Assembly (NCBI GenBank): GCA_035726825.1
Contig: JALNTX010000019.1
Location: 1-64,000, forward strand
From: Pseudocitrobacter sp913778145
GTDB taxonomy: Bacteria; Pseudomonadota; Gammaproteobacteria; Enterobacterales; Enterobacteriaceae
DNA: 64,000 nt
Direction: 5' to 3'
The position numbers were made by a program, and so were the translations under genes. Below, piece after piece: positions 43,739 to 53,408 of this stretch (its first letter is position 1; each line of letters opens with the position of its first letter). The notes below the pieces were generated by a model that was not told the origin of the DNA, ran no database searches, and worked only from the letters and a program-made list of their open reading frames with translations.

Positions 43739-45706
43739 TTAGCTGTTCGTCAGTGCGCTCTGATACTTATGCAACATTGCCACCAGCCGACCAACCGGTT
43801 CGGTAACCTGCGGCGAGGCGTCCCAGATGCGCAGTTTTTCCTGATAGATGTCTAACTCTTCCAGCAGGCGCAGGAAGTAGCGACGACGTTTATCATCGCT
43901 GCTCGCAGAAATCACACTATCAGCCGTGCGTCTGAGCTGGCGGTGGAACTCTGAGAGATCCTGATTCACTGGAACTGGCGCATCGCGCAGACGCTGGTGC
44001 GCAATAATCAGCGACAGGGCCAGACGGAACTTGGCGATATCGTCAGGGAATTTATTCAGCAGCAGGAAGAGTTGCTGATAAAGCGCCGGCAGATGATTCT
44101 CTTTCCGACGAGCGGAGTTAGTAGTCATAGCCGAAACCGCGGCAGACACAAACTGGTTCAGCAGCACGCGGCCCGTCCGTTCACGCGAGTTATCGCGAAT
44201 CAGCATAATCACCATTAGCGCGAGGAAACAGCCCACCAGCTGGCCCAGAGCGCTATCGAGAAACTTACTGAACTCAAACGTCATTGGGTTATCGAGCACG
44301 ATAATGTTGATAGTACTCGCCAGCGCGCCCAGCGATCCCAGCCGCCGTTTCTGCACCTCGATACCAATAAAGAACGCCAGTACCGCAAGGCTGATACAGA
44401 GTAACAGCATGCTTTGCTGCGTGGAGGGGATAATCACCAGGAAGAAGAGCGTCCCCAGCGGTAGCGCCAGCAGCGTACCGTAAAGGAAGTCGACGGCAAC
44501 CATTCGGGGGTTTGGTAGACGCATAGCCAGCGAGGTCACTACCGCAATCATCACCATCGCCCCGCTGCCGGACGTCCAGCCGGTCCACAGCCAGAAGAGT
44601 GTGCCGAGCACGCAGGACACCGTCGTACGCCAGAAGTTAACCATCGCATGATGGCGCTCAGCTGACTCGGCTTTTACTACCACTTCGTCCTGTAAGATTT
44701 CTTCTTCGCGGGCGCTGATTTTAGTATTGCCAATCACACCACGTTTTAGCAGCAGATAGCGGGTTGCAGTGCCTACCCAGCCGTAAATTGTCACCGGCGT
44801 GCCATGTTCACCCGTCCAGGCCATCACCCGGCGCATGCGTTTGAGCTGGCGATGCACGTCCTGCACGGTCTCAACCGGTTCGGCGAAGAGTTCGCGATAG
44901 TCATCGGTGACCGTTTCCGGGCGCGTATTCTGAATAATGTAGGTTTCACAAGCCTGAGTGATCATGGTCAGCGAAACGGTATTCAGCGCCTTTAAACGCC
45001 GATTCGCGCGTGACCAGCGGGAAGATTCCATACTCAGGTTGCTGCGCATGCCGCCCAGGGCCGCCGTGCGACGAACCAGCCCGCTCCAGGCGCGGTCGAC
45101 TTCTTCACTGTCGCCATGCCTGATGCACAGCTGCATCAGGCGATATTGATCGATAAGCAGATTATCCAGCTCAAGGTCGATCTCTTTTTTGATCGATCGC
45201 GGAGAGAAAAGGAGATCGGCCATGATCGCACAGACGATACCAATGACGATCTCACTACAGCGTTCGACCGCAAACTGCGGCGTCAGGAGCGGTTCGGTCT
45301 GAATCGTAATGACGATAATCAGCGCCGTGTAGCCCGCCAGTCCCCAGGCATAGGAGTTTTCAACGCGTACCAGCGAAGAGAGCCAGGTACAAAACCCGGC
45401 CCAGATACAGCACACCAGAATCATTAACAGCGGCGCGCGGATCATCAAAATAATGATGGTTAACGCTGCGATACAGCCGATAAACGTCCCGATAATACGC
45501 AGCATTCCGCGATAGCGAATCGCGCCGGAATAAGGTTCGCCGCCGGCGGCAAAGGCCGGGCCTGCCGCCACGATAGCTGCTGTCAGTACCGCCCAGCGCG
45601 GTGTTTCCAGTTCGAAGTGAAAACCGACAAACAGCGCCAGCACAATCGCGCACGCCAGTTTAATGGCAAAGCGGATGTGCTGATTGGCAATGCTAAAAAT
45701 GCCCAT
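43739..45706 (-). CDS. aaeB: p-Hydroxybenzoic acid efflux pump subunit AaeB
   Basis: AaeB is the inner-membrane pump that, with AaeA, exports aromatic carboxylic acids such as p-hydroxybenzoate. The 655 residues belong to the aromatic acid exporter/FUSC family, with two hydrophobic clusters of helices (~12-165 and ~370-500) separated and followed by cytoplasmic domains. It matches the E. coli length (655). It is the third gene of aaeXAB, 5 bp after aaeA. Confidence 0.96.
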   Translation of the reverse strand: MGIFSIANQHIRFAIKLACAIVLALFVGFHFELETPRWAVLTAAIVAAGPAFAAGGEPYSGAIRYRGMLRIIGTFIGCIAALTIIILMIRAPLLMILVCCIWAGFCTWLSSLVRVENSYAWGLAGYTALIIVITIQTEPLLTPQFAVERCSEIVIGIVCAIMADLLFSPRSIKKEIDLELDNLLIDQYRLMQLCIRHGDSEEVDRAWSGLVRRTAALGGMRSNLSMESSRWSRANRRLKALNTVSLTMITQACETYIIQNTRPETVTDDYRELFAEPVETVQDVHRQLKRMRRVMAWTGEHGTPVTIYGWVGTATRYLLLKRGVIGNTKISAREEEILQDEVVVKAESAERHHAMVNFWRTTVSCVLGTLFWLWTGWTSGSGAMVMIAVVTSLAMRLPNPRMVAVDFLYGTLLALPLGTLFFLVIIPSTQQSMLLLCISLAVLAFFIGIEVQKRRLGSLGALASTINIIVLDNPMTFEFSKFLDSALGQLVGCFLALMVIMLIRDNSRERTGRVLLNQFVSAAVSAMTTNSARRKENHLPALYQQLFLLLNKFPDDIAKFRLALSLIIAHQRLRDAPVPVNQDLSEFHRQLRRTADSVISASSDDKRRRYFLRLLEELDIYQEKLRIWDASPQVTEPVGRLVAMLHKYQSALTNS

Positions 45707-45711
45707 AACGA

Positions 45712-46644
45712 TTAACCGAACTCACGCAGACGCAGGGCCAGTTTCTGGAAGAAGGTCATGTTCTGTGCGTCCCGGTCCTTTTCACCGGTAATCACCACCG
45801 TTGCGGTTGTCCCGGCAGGCCAGACATTATCCTGCTGTTCGTCGAGATGAATACGAACCGGCACACGCTGCGCCAGACGTACCCACTCAAGGTTGGAATC
45901 GATAGTCGCCATACCTTTCGCATCATTGCTGCTGCTGGCGTTGGTGACGCCCGCCGCGATGCTGTCTACGGTACCCTTAATGACCCGGTTGCTGCCAAGT
46001 GGGGTGACTTCCGCGCGATAGCCTTTACGCACGCCTTCCAGCTTGGTCTCTTCCAGGTAGGCCAGTACGTAGAACGAATTCTTTTTCACCAGCGCAACCG
46101 CCGTGGAGCCGCGGGTAATAAATTCACCGTTGAAGACGTTGAGGTTCGTGACCCAACCGGCAGCAGGCGCGCGGATTACGGTGCGCTCGAGGTCGAGACG
46201 CGCAAGGTCGCGCGTCGCCTGCGCCTTGGCTAACTGATGCTCGACGGTTTGCAGGACGTTGTTGGCCTGGTCGATTTCCTCACGCGACATCGCCTGAATG
46301 CCTAACTGGTTACGACGCCCGGCTTCACGACGCTTCTCGCTGGCGAGCGCTTTGTAATAAGCCACATCCGCTTCAGCTTCTTCCAGCGCTTTCTGGTAAC
46401 GTGGCTGGTCAATTGTGAACAATACCTGGTCTTTATTAACCAGTTGGTTATCCTTGATATTTACCTGAGTAATCAGCCCGGAGACATCGGGCGCGATGGC
46501 GACCACGTCTGCGCTGAAGCGCGCATCACGCGTCCACGGCGACTCGGTGTAATACACCCAGGCGCGGAAAATGGCGATAAATGCCAGAATAACCAGTATC
46601 AGTGTGATGGCTGTACGGGAGATTTTTCTTATTAGCGTTTTCAC
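45712..46644 (-). CDS. aaeA: p-Hydroxybenzoic acid efflux membrane-fusion subunit AaeA
   Basis: AaeA is the periplasmic adaptor of the AaeAB pump. The 310 residues have an N-terminal membrane anchor (~12-32, AITLILVILAFIAIFRAWVY), a biotinyl-lipoyl-like region (VSGLITQVNIKDNQLVNKDQ), a helical hairpin (~85-150) and the beta-barrel domain, as in HlyD-family proteins. It lies 7 bp after aaeX. Confidence 0.96.
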   Translation of the reverse strand: MKTLIRKISRTAITLILVILAFIAIFRAWVYYTESPWTRDARFSADVVAIAPDVSGLITQVNIKDNQLVNKDQVLFTIDQPRYQKALEEAEADVAYYKALASEKRREAGRRNQLGIQAMSREEIDQANNVLQTVEHQLAKAQATRDLARLDLERTVIRAPAAGWVTNLNVFNGEFITRGSTAVALVKKNSFYVLAYLEETKLEGVRKGYRAEVTPLGSNRVIKGTVDSIAAGVTNASSSNDAKGMATIDSNLEWVRLAQRVPVRIHLDEQQDNVWPAGTTATVVITGEKDRDAQNMTFFQKLALRLREFG

Positions 46645-46651
46645 ATCTACC

Positions 46652-46855
46652 TCAAACGAACAAACGTGATATCAGATAAAAAAGGCAGCAATACAATGCG
46701 GTATTGAACAGCGCAGGATGCCAGACAAAGTCATAGATACCGGTTGGAACAAGCAGTCGTCTCACCCCCCAGAAGATGGCGAGCGACAATAGCAACTCAA
46801 AGAAGATCGGCGGGAATGACAGGCCGAAAATCACAATGACAGGAAACAGACTCAT
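46652..46855 (-). CDS. aaeX: Small membrane protein AaeX
   Basis: The 67 residues include two hydrophobic helices (~5-33 and ~48-66) and match the DUF1656 family protein that heads the aaeXAB operon. Its function is unknown; in E. coli it is induced with the pump by aromatic acids through AaeR. Confidence 0.93.
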   Translation of the reverse strand: MSLFPVIVIFGLSFPPIFFELLLSLAIFWGVRRLLVPTGIYDFVWHPALFNTALYCCLFYLISRLFV

Positions 46856-46909
46856 GTTGACCTTGGTTTAGACTAGCGTGCAGGTGAGAGTGCGCTTTAA
46901 TTATTCAGC

Positions 46910-46934
46910 TAACAGTATATTAACGTAACTGTTA
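46910..46934. promoter_or_regulatory. Inverted repeat between aaeX and aaeR, likely AaeR site
   Basis: Perfect 7-bp arms TAACAGT (46910-46916) and ACTGTTA (46928-46934) are separated by exactly 11 bp, containing the T-N11-A form typical of LysR-type regulator sites. It is centred in the 130-bp divergent gap, 52 bp from aaeR and 55 bp from aaeX. Confidence 0.65.
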
Positions 46935-46985
46935 TGCCGTTATCTATATATTGTGATCTAAATCACTTTTAAGCCAGAGTGAATA

Positions 46986-47921
46986 ATGGAACGACTAAAA
47001 CGAATGTCGGTGTTTGCGAAAGTGGTCGAGCAAGGTTCGTTTACCGCCGCCGCGAAACAGCTTCAGATGAGCGTCTCTTCCATCAGTCAGACTGTATCAA
47101 AGCTGGAAGATGAGTTACAAGTTAAGCTGTTAAACCGCAGCACGCGTAGTATAGGTCTCACAGAAGCCGGCAAAATATATTACCAGGGCTGCCGACGTAT
47201 GCTGTTTGAGGCACAAGACGTCCACGAACAACTGTATGCCTTTAACAACACCCCCATCGGTACGCTGCGAATCGGTTGTTCTTCAACTATGGCACAAAAT
47301 GTCCTCGCGCGGATCACCGCAGAGATGCTTAAGGAGTACACCGGTCTGACAGTGAATCTGGTCACGGGTATTCCGGCACCGGACCTGATTGCCGATGGCC
47401 TTGATGTGGTGATTCGCGTCGGCGCATTGCAGGATTCCAGCCTATTCTCACGCCGGTTAGGCTCAATGCCCATGGTTATCTGCGCGGCAAAAAGTTATCT
47501 GCAACACGCAGGCATCCCTGAGAAACCCGCCGATCTCGCCAACCATTCGTGGCTGGAATACAGCGTGCGGCCGGATAATGAATTTGAGCTGATTGCGCCG
47601 GAGGGGCTGACTACACGCCTGATACCTGCAGGGCGATTCGTGACGAACGATCCGATGACGCTGAGCCGCTGGCTTTCTGCTGGCGCGGGGATCGCGTACG
47701 TACCGCTGATGTGGGTGATTGAAGAGATTAACCGTGGCGAGGTAGAAATTTTACTGCCGCGCTACCAGTCCGATCCGCGTCCGGTCTACGCGCTTTATAC
47801 CGAAAAAGATAAGCTGCCGCTGAAGGTGCAGGTGTGTATTAATTACCTGACCGATTATTTTGTCGAGGTCGCTAAGTTGTATCAGGGGATGCGGGGCAAA
47901 GATGAAACGGGAGAGCGGTGA
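46986..47921 (+). CDS. aaeR: LysR-type activator AaeR
   Basis: AaeR activates aaeXAB in response to aromatic carboxylic acids. The 311 residues have a LysR winged helix at the N-terminus (GSFTAAAKQLQMSVSSISQT, followed by NRSTRSIGLTEAG) and a periplasmic-binding-like effector domain (~90-295). It is divergent from aaeX. Length and order agree with E. coli (309 residues). Confidence 0.95.
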   Translation: MERLKRMSVFAKVVEQGSFTAAAKQLQMSVSSISQTVSKLEDELQVKLLNRSTRSIGLTEAGKIYYQGCRRMLFEAQDVHEQLYAFNNTPIGTLRIGCSSTMAQNVLARITAEMLKEYTGLTVNLVTGIPAPDLIADGLDVVIRVGALQDSSLFSRRLGSMPMVICAAKSYLQHAGIPEKPADLANHSWLEYSVRPDNEFELIAPEGLTTRLIPAGRFVTNDPMTLSRWLSAGAGIAYVPLMWVIEEINRGEVEILLPRYQSDPRPVYALYTEKDKLPLKVQVCINYLTDYFVEVAKLYQGMRGKDETGER

Positions 47922-47929
47922 ACCATTTT

Positions 47930-48050
47930 GCCTGATGGCGCTACGCTTATCAGGCCTACTCGATCGGTAGGCCAGATAAGGCACAGCCGCCATCCGGCAA
48001 CAACGCGCACAGCACCGTAGGCCGGATAAGGCGCAGCCGCCACCCGGCAA
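47930..48050. repeat. Cluster of three REP elements between aaeR and tldD
   Basis: REP 1 (47930-47959, GCCTGATGGCGCTACGCTTA then TCAGGCCTAC) is followed by two inverted REPs (47967-47999, GTAGGCCAGATAAGGCACAG...; 48017-48049, GTAGGCCGGATAAGGCGCAG...). The cluster fills the space between two convergent genes and ends 8 bp from the tldD stop. Confidence 0.85.
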
Positions 48051-48057
48051 GGCAAAA

Positions 48058-49503
48058 TTACGCGGTGCCACCCACGGTCAAATTATCGACCTTCAGCGTC
48101 GGCTGACCCACGCCAACCGGCAGGCTCTGCCCTTCTTTACCGCAAACGCCCACGCCGTTATCCAGTTTCAGGTCGTTACCAACCATGGAAATCTGCTGCA
48201 TGGTTTCAATACCGGAACCAATCAGCGTCGCGCCTTTCACCGGTTTCGTCACTTTACCGTTTTCGATGAGGTAAGCTTCTGAAGTCGAGAAGACAAATTT
48301 CCCGGAGGTGATATCCACCTGGCCGCCGCCAAAGTTCGGCGCGTAGATGCCGTACTCAACGGATTCGATAATCTCCTGCGGCGTCGATTTTCCGGCCAGC
48401 ATGTAGGTATTGGTCATACGCGGCATCGGCAGATGCGCATAGGACTCACGACGGCCGTTCCCGGTCGGCGCAACGCCCATCAAACGCGCGTTGAGTTTGT
48501 CCTGCATGTAACCTTTCAGAATGCCATTTTCGATCAGCACGTTGTACTGACCCGGCGTACCTTCATCATCGATAGCCACGGAGCCACGGCGATCCTGCAT
48601 GGTGCCATCATCGACAACCGTACACAGCTCGGAGGCCACCAGCTCGCCCATATGGCCGCTGAAAACAGAAGTACCGCGACGGTTGAAATCGCCTTCCAGA
48701 CCATGACCTACCGCTTCATGCAGCAGCACGCCCGGCCAGCCTGCGCCCAGCACCACCGGCAGCGTTCCCGCAGGCGCCGCCACAGCCGAGAGATTCACCA
48801 GCGCCATACGCACCGCTTCTTTTGCCCACGCGTCTGCGCGCACTTCACCGTCGAGATCCGCCAGGAAGTAGTCGTAGCCAAAGCGACCGCCGCCACCGCT
48901 GGCGCCGCGCTCGCGTTTACCGTTATCGTCAACCTGCACGCTCACCGACAGACGCACGAGCGGGCGAACATCCGCCGCCAGCGTACCGTCCGTTGCCGCG
49001 ACCAGGATCAGCTCATACACGCCGGTCAGGCTGGCAGAGACTTCCTGCACGCGCTTATCTGTTGCACGCGCGACTTTATCCACGCGGCGCAGAATGTCGA
49101 GTTTCTCTTCACGGCTCATGCTTTGCAGCGGATCGAGCGACGTATAGAGCGGAGCGTGGTCTACCGCGCCCAGCGTGTGCACCTTGCCATCGCCCGCGTC
49201 ACGTACGATGGTTCGTGCTGCCTGCGCGCTCTGTTCCAGCGCCAGCAGGCTAATCTGGTCGGCATAGGCAAACCCGGTTTTTTCACCGCTCACCGCACGC
49301 ACGCCCACACCCTGGTCGATATTGTAAGAACCATCTTTGATGATGCTGTCTTCTAAAACCCAGGATTCGTGATAGCTCGACTGGAAATAGAGATCGCCAT
49401 AATCGAGACGGCGCTCGGCGAGTTGACCAAGAATGTCAAACAGGCGCTGATGATTCAGGCCGTTCGCTGCCAGCAATTGTTCACTTACCAGGTTTAGACT
49501 CAT
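48058..49503 (-). CDS. tldD: Metalloprotease TldD
   Basis: TldD forms a heterodimeric protease with TldE (PmbA, encoded elsewhere) that matures microcin B17 and degrades unfolded small peptides such as CcdA. The 481 residues equal the E. coli length. The zinc-binding HEAVGHGLEGDF motif with the HExxxH pattern is present, as is the C-terminal glycine-rich region GVGVCGKEGQSLPVGVGQPT. It follows yhdP after a short gap on the same strand. Confidence 0.97.
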   Translation of the reverse strand: MSLNLVSEQLLAANGLNHQRLFDILGQLAERRLDYGDLYFQSSYHESWVLEDSIIKDGSYNIDQGVGVRAVSGEKTGFAYADQISLLALEQSAQAARTIVRDAGDGKVHTLGAVDHAPLYTSLDPLQSMSREEKLDILRRVDKVARATDKRVQEVSASLTGVYELILVAATDGTLAADVRPLVRLSVSVQVDDNGKRERGASGGGGRFGYDYFLADLDGEVRADAWAKEAVRMALVNLSAVAAPAGTLPVVLGAGWPGVLLHEAVGHGLEGDFNRRGTSVFSGHMGELVASELCTVVDDGTMQDRRGSVAIDDEGTPGQYNVLIENGILKGYMQDKLNARLMGVAPTGNGRRESYAHLPMPRMTNTYMLAGKSTPQEIIESVEYGIYAPNFGGGQVDITSGKFVFSTSEAYLIENGKVTKPVKGATLIGSGIETMQQISMVGNDLKLDNGVGVCGKEGQSLPVGVGQPTLKVDNLTVGGTA

Positions 49504-49574
49504 TATTCGCTACTCGTAGTTACCGCTAAGATGCTTATGTTAAAAGAGTGAGGCAATTGTGCGATTGCGTCAAA

Positions 49575-52500
49575 TCATTGCTTCGTATCGCTGCGCGCCT
49601 GGCGCAGAACTTCATTGATTTGCGGCGAATCGATTGGCCCGGTGATGCGATAGCGCAGAATCGAGACTTTGCTCCACAGCGGCCCCAGCACTTTACTGGC
49701 CGCGAAAACCGCCGCACCAACAATCGGGTTAATGGCAAATGCCGCTGCCACGCCGACCGTTGCGGAAATCTCCGGCGCAACAATGGCTTCCATCGCCAGT
49801 TGGCGACGGACTAAATCTACCGAACCTTTCATAGCGATATCCGCTTCCAGGCCATCAACTAATGTGTCATCCGTATTCAGAACGCCGTCTTTAATCCAGG
49901 CGGTGCTGCGGATGGAGTCGAAATAGAAGCCTTCCGTAAAGGTATCGCTAAAATCAAAGCGCAGTTTGCGCAGCAGCGCATCGACGCTCAGCAGGCGCAA
50001 CAGTTGGCCCGCATGGCCGGTGCTCAAATCGGTAAACTGACCTTTGCCGATGCGTGTTTTCAGAATACCGTTCAGCGAGGGTACGTCCGGCTGCCACGGG
50101 CTGGCGCGCCAGTGTAAGTCGTAATCCAGGTCGATTGAGGAGTCGCGAATCGGGGTGGCGATACCGAAGAACGCCACCGCATCATCGATTTTCTTGCCGC
50201 GCAGCTTCCCTTTCAGCGATGTACGCTCTCCGCTCGGGCCATTAACCCATTCGCCATCGCTGGTCAGACGCGCAAAGCCGGTATCCACCAGACCGTTACT
50301 CAGTGTCAGGGTGTCGCCTTTAATGGCAAAATCACCGTCGATACGGCCATATTTCTGCCCCCATAGCCAGCACTCTGCACAACGAAGCTGAAGATCCGGC
50401 CAGCCGCTGAAATCGATACGATTGCGGGTCAGCGGGCCTGTCGAAGGCGTCGATGCCTGCGTGAGCGGCGTTGAAGACGGATTGTAATAGAGATAGCGAA
50501 TTGCCGCCTGCCACGGTGCGTTGTCGTGCATGGTCAGCGTGGCATTCACCTCGCGCCCCCGCGCATCAACTTTGGTGCCCTGCGACGACGGTTGCGAAAC
50601 AATGCTCAGGTTATTCCACTGCTGGCCGCCTAACGTTAGCGACGGCGTGCGCAGGGTGACCTGTTTCGGGAAGACGGCGGCAGAGCTGGCGTTACTGGCC
50701 GCGCCCTGCTGGAATAACGCCAGCCATTGTGCGCCATCCATCGGCGGTAGATTCAGCTCAACGCCCTGCTGCTGCGGCAGTGGGGGATTAGTACGGCTGT
50801 CGCTTGCCCAAATCGCGCGATCCAGCGTCAGTTTCTGGTTGAGCAGCCAACGACTATTGAGATGGTTACTGCTTCCCACTTTGCCGGTTAAATCGAAACT
50901 TTTCAGGTTGCCATCAACGTCAATTTTCACCGGAAGCGGCTCACCGGCGGCTTTATCTACCGGTGCAGGTAAGTGACTGCTCACATTCTTCAGGTCAGCG
51001 GTGACGCCCACTTTGTACGTGGCGCTTCCACGATAAGGCAGTTCAATGGCGACTTTTCCCTGCCAGGGTACGCTGCCGCTGATTTCGTCGTTGATAGCTT
51101 TCGGCAGCACGCCCGTGCGCGAGGGTTGCCAGTTGGCGTCCATGTTGACGTCAACCTGATACGATTTCTCGCCTTCACGGGTATTGAAATCTACCTTCAA
51201 CGGCTGATTAAACCAGGTTGCGGTCATCGGTTGGCTCTGCAGGTCGCCGTTGGAGAAGCTAAATTTGCCGCTCAGGTTATGCAGGGTACTGTCGAGCGGT
51301 TTGATATACAGGCTATTGTTATTGAGTGCCACATCGCCGGTGGCATGAACCAGCTCGCCATCGAGCGGAATATCAAGTTGTAAGCGAGCACTTACATTTC
51401 CATCAAGCTGGAGTTCTTCCAGCGTTGCGCCTAAAGAGTCTTTCAGCGGCGTTTCATTAAAATACGGCCCCACCGCCTTGCCTGGCCCGTTGATGTCGGC
51501 ATCAATCAGCAGCTTTTCTTTGGCATAGTCCGGGATCATGGCGTTAAGGTTGGTGGCCGTGACGCCGCCCAATGCCACTTTGTCGGCTTTCATCCACAGA
51601 CCGTCGTTGAGGAAGTCGAGATGAATGTCGAGGTCGGTCAGCGCGGGCCAGTCTGGCTGGAAGGCAAAGGTGGCATTGCGCAGCGGAACCGACACTTCAA
51701 ACTGCCCTTCATTATGCTTATATGGGAAGAGATGCGGATTACCGCCGTATACCAGCGTCGCGTTCTCAGCCTGGCCACCTTTAATCGCCCCGCTCAGATA
51801 ATCAACCAGCTCTTTGCCCATTAAATTTTCCGGGAAGTAGCGCCAGGCCTGGCCGCCATCGTCGGTACTGATACCCGCCAGAATACCCAGCCAGGGCTGG
51901 TCGTCCTTGGGTTGCAGGTAGCGGAAACCGCCCGCGGCGCGAACGGCTTTGGCTTCCACGTCAATATTGCGGCCATCCAGCATGAAGCCTTTGTCGTTAT
52001 TCAGCCAGTTGAGCGTGGCGGTGCCTTTGGCAATTTCCAGCGGCGCGCGGAAGACCGTTTCATACGGCATCGTCGCCTGCTGCATGTTCACTTTCAAAGC
52101 GCCATTTTCAACGCTGCCTGACAGCTCACCAGAGACATTTTCCGCACCCGGCAACATTTTCCACTGCTTCCATGCCAGATCCTTCCACGCCGCCTGGAAT
52201 CGGGTTTGGTCAGTCGCCTGAAGTGGAATATCAAGCCCTAACGACTCAATCGTGCCGTTCGGCTGCGTGGTACGCCAGATTTCACCAAGCGTCGGGGAGA
52301 GTTTGTCAGCAATCGGAAGCAGGCCGTTCAGCCCGGCAAGGGAAAGATGGCTGGCACGAATGCGCAGTTCATCGCTGCGCACGCTGTTTTTGCCGCCCAC
52401 TTCCTGCTCGGGGATCCACGCCAGCGCCAGCGCACCGCGCGGCCATGGCGTGCCATCCATGGTGATGCGCGTATCAGGAATGCGGAATTCCCAACCGTTT

Positions 52501-53378
52501 TTCGCCTGCGAGAGGTGCGCCGTCAGATTATCCACGGCAAGCGTATGATCCTCTTTGTCGCCTTTCCAGCTTGCGCCGCCTTTTTTCAGCCAGACATCAC
52601 CGCTGGCGATTTCGCCCTTATCAAGAGAGGCCCAGGCTTCAAGGCTGAAGCGTGCGCGGGTCAGCGCGATATTGTCCTGCATCCATTTGCCAAGCCACGG
52701 TTTGACGTCGATGTCATCCGCCTGTAGCCACAGCTTACCTTTGTTCAGCAGGCCGTTTTCATCACGCAGATCCATACGCACTTTCATCACCCCGTGCTGC
52801 CCGGTGAGGCTGGTCAGGCTTAGCTCGCCTTCCGCGCGGTGACGGTTTTTACCGTTCAGCCAGGTGAGCTGCGGGATCGCCAGTTCGGCCCGCTGGCCGG
52901 AGAGGGTCAGGAAGCTCAGGTGACTGTCGCGCAGGGTGAATTGGTCAAACTGGCGCAGGAAGAGGTCGCCAATGCGATCGCCTTCCATGCTATCGCTGCT
53001 GTCATTGCTTTGCAGCGGCGTATTGGTATGAATGTTCAGCTGCCAGAAGGTAAGATCGCGAAACTGCCAGCGCATATGCAGCAGGCTCTGCCAGACGTCC
53101 AGCGCCAGCGAGACGCGTTTAATCGACATCTCGCCGCCGTCGTTATCCAGACCGGCTTTAATATCGCGCACTTCAAGCGTAGGGCCGAAGTTTTCCCAAC
53201 TGGCCTGAATTTTCGAGGCTTCCACTGGTTGCCCCACCGCCGTGGAGATTTTCGCGAAAATTTGCGGGCGCCACTCGTCCAGATGTGGCAGCACGAGGCG
53301 CAGGCCGCTCACCAGCAGCGCAGCAATAACAATCAGTGTTGCCACGGTGAGCAGTAATATCCCCGGCAATCGCCTCAC
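49575..53378 (-). CDS. yhdP: AsmA-like lipid transport protein YhdP
   Basis: YhdP is a very long inner-membrane-anchored protein with a periplasmic beta-groove. With TamB and YdbH it moves phospholipid to the outer membrane in E. coli and shapes enterobacterial common antigen effects. The 1267 residues match E. coli (1266). One N-terminal transmembrane helix (~7-29, ILLLTVATLIVIAALLVSGL) is followed by repeating chorein-N/AsmA-like beta segments and a C-terminal DUF3971/AsmA_2 region. It lies 30 bp after rng. Confidence 0.96.
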   Translation of the reverse strand: MRRLPGILLLTVATLIVIAALLVSGLRLVLPHLDEWRPQIFAKISTAVGQPVEASKIQASWENFGPTLEVRDIKAGLDNDGGEMSIKRVSLALDVWQSLLHMRWQFRDLTFWQLNIHTNTPLQSNDSSDSMEGDRIGDLFLRQFDQFTLRDSHLSFLTLSGQRAELAIPQLTWLNGKNRHRAEGELSLTSLTGQHGVMKVRMDLRDENGLLNKGKLWLQADDIDVKPWLGKWMQDNIALTRARFSLEAWASLDKGEIASGDVWLKKGGASWKGDKEDHTLAVDNLTAHLSQAKNGWEFRIPDTRITMDGTPWPRGALALAWIPEQEVGGKNSVRSDELRIRASHLSLAGLNGLLPIADKLSPTLGEIWRTTQPNGTIESLGLDIPLQATDQTRFQAAWKDLAWKQWKMLPGAENVSGELSGSVENGALKVNMQQATMPYETVFRAPLEIAKGTATLNWLNNDKGFMLDGRNIDVEAKAVRAAGGFRYLQPKDDQPWLGILAGISTDDGGQAWRYFPENLMGKELVDYLSGAIKGGQAENATLVYGGNPHLFPYKHNEGQFEVSVPLRNATFAFQPDWPALTDLDIHLDFLNDGLWMKADKVALGGVTATNLNAMIPDYAKEKLLIDADINGPGKAVGPYFNETPLKDSLGATLEELQLDGNVSARLQLDIPLDGELVHATGDVALNNNSLYIKPLDSTLHNLSGKFSFSNGDLQSQPMTATWFNQPLKVDFNTREGEKSYQVDVNMDANWQPSRTGVLPKAINDEISGSVPWQGKVAIELPYRGSATYKVGVTADLKNVSSHLPAPVDKAAGEPLPVKIDVDGNLKSFDLTGKVGSSNHLNSRWLLNQKLTLDRAIWASDSRTNPPLPQQQGVELNLPPMDGAQWLALFQQGAASNASSAAVFPKQVTLRTPSLTLGGQQWNNLSIVSQPSSQGTKVDARGREVNATLTMHDNAPWQAAIRYLYYNPSSTPLTQASTPSTGPLTRNRIDFSGWPDLQLRCAECWLWGQKYGRIDGDFAIKGDTLTLSNGLVDTGFARLTSDGEWVNGPSGERTSLKGKLRGKKIDDAVAFFGIATPIRDSSIDLDYDLHWRASPWQPDVPSLNGILKTRIGKGQFTDLSTGHAGQLLRLLSVDALLRKLRFDFSDTFTEGFYFDSIRSTAWIKDGVLNTDDTLVDGLEADIAMKGSVDLVRRQLAMEAIVAPEISATVGVAAAFAINPIVGAAVFAASKVLGPLWSKVSILRYRITGPIDSPQINEVLRQARSDTKQ

Positions 53379-53408
53379 GCTTCTCTCCTTGTGTTGCAGC
53401 AGGCTGCT

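Noticed and set aside
48433..49356. 307-codon frame opposite tldD
   Set aside because: It is the antisense shadow of tldD; rich in His/Arg with no recognisable domain.
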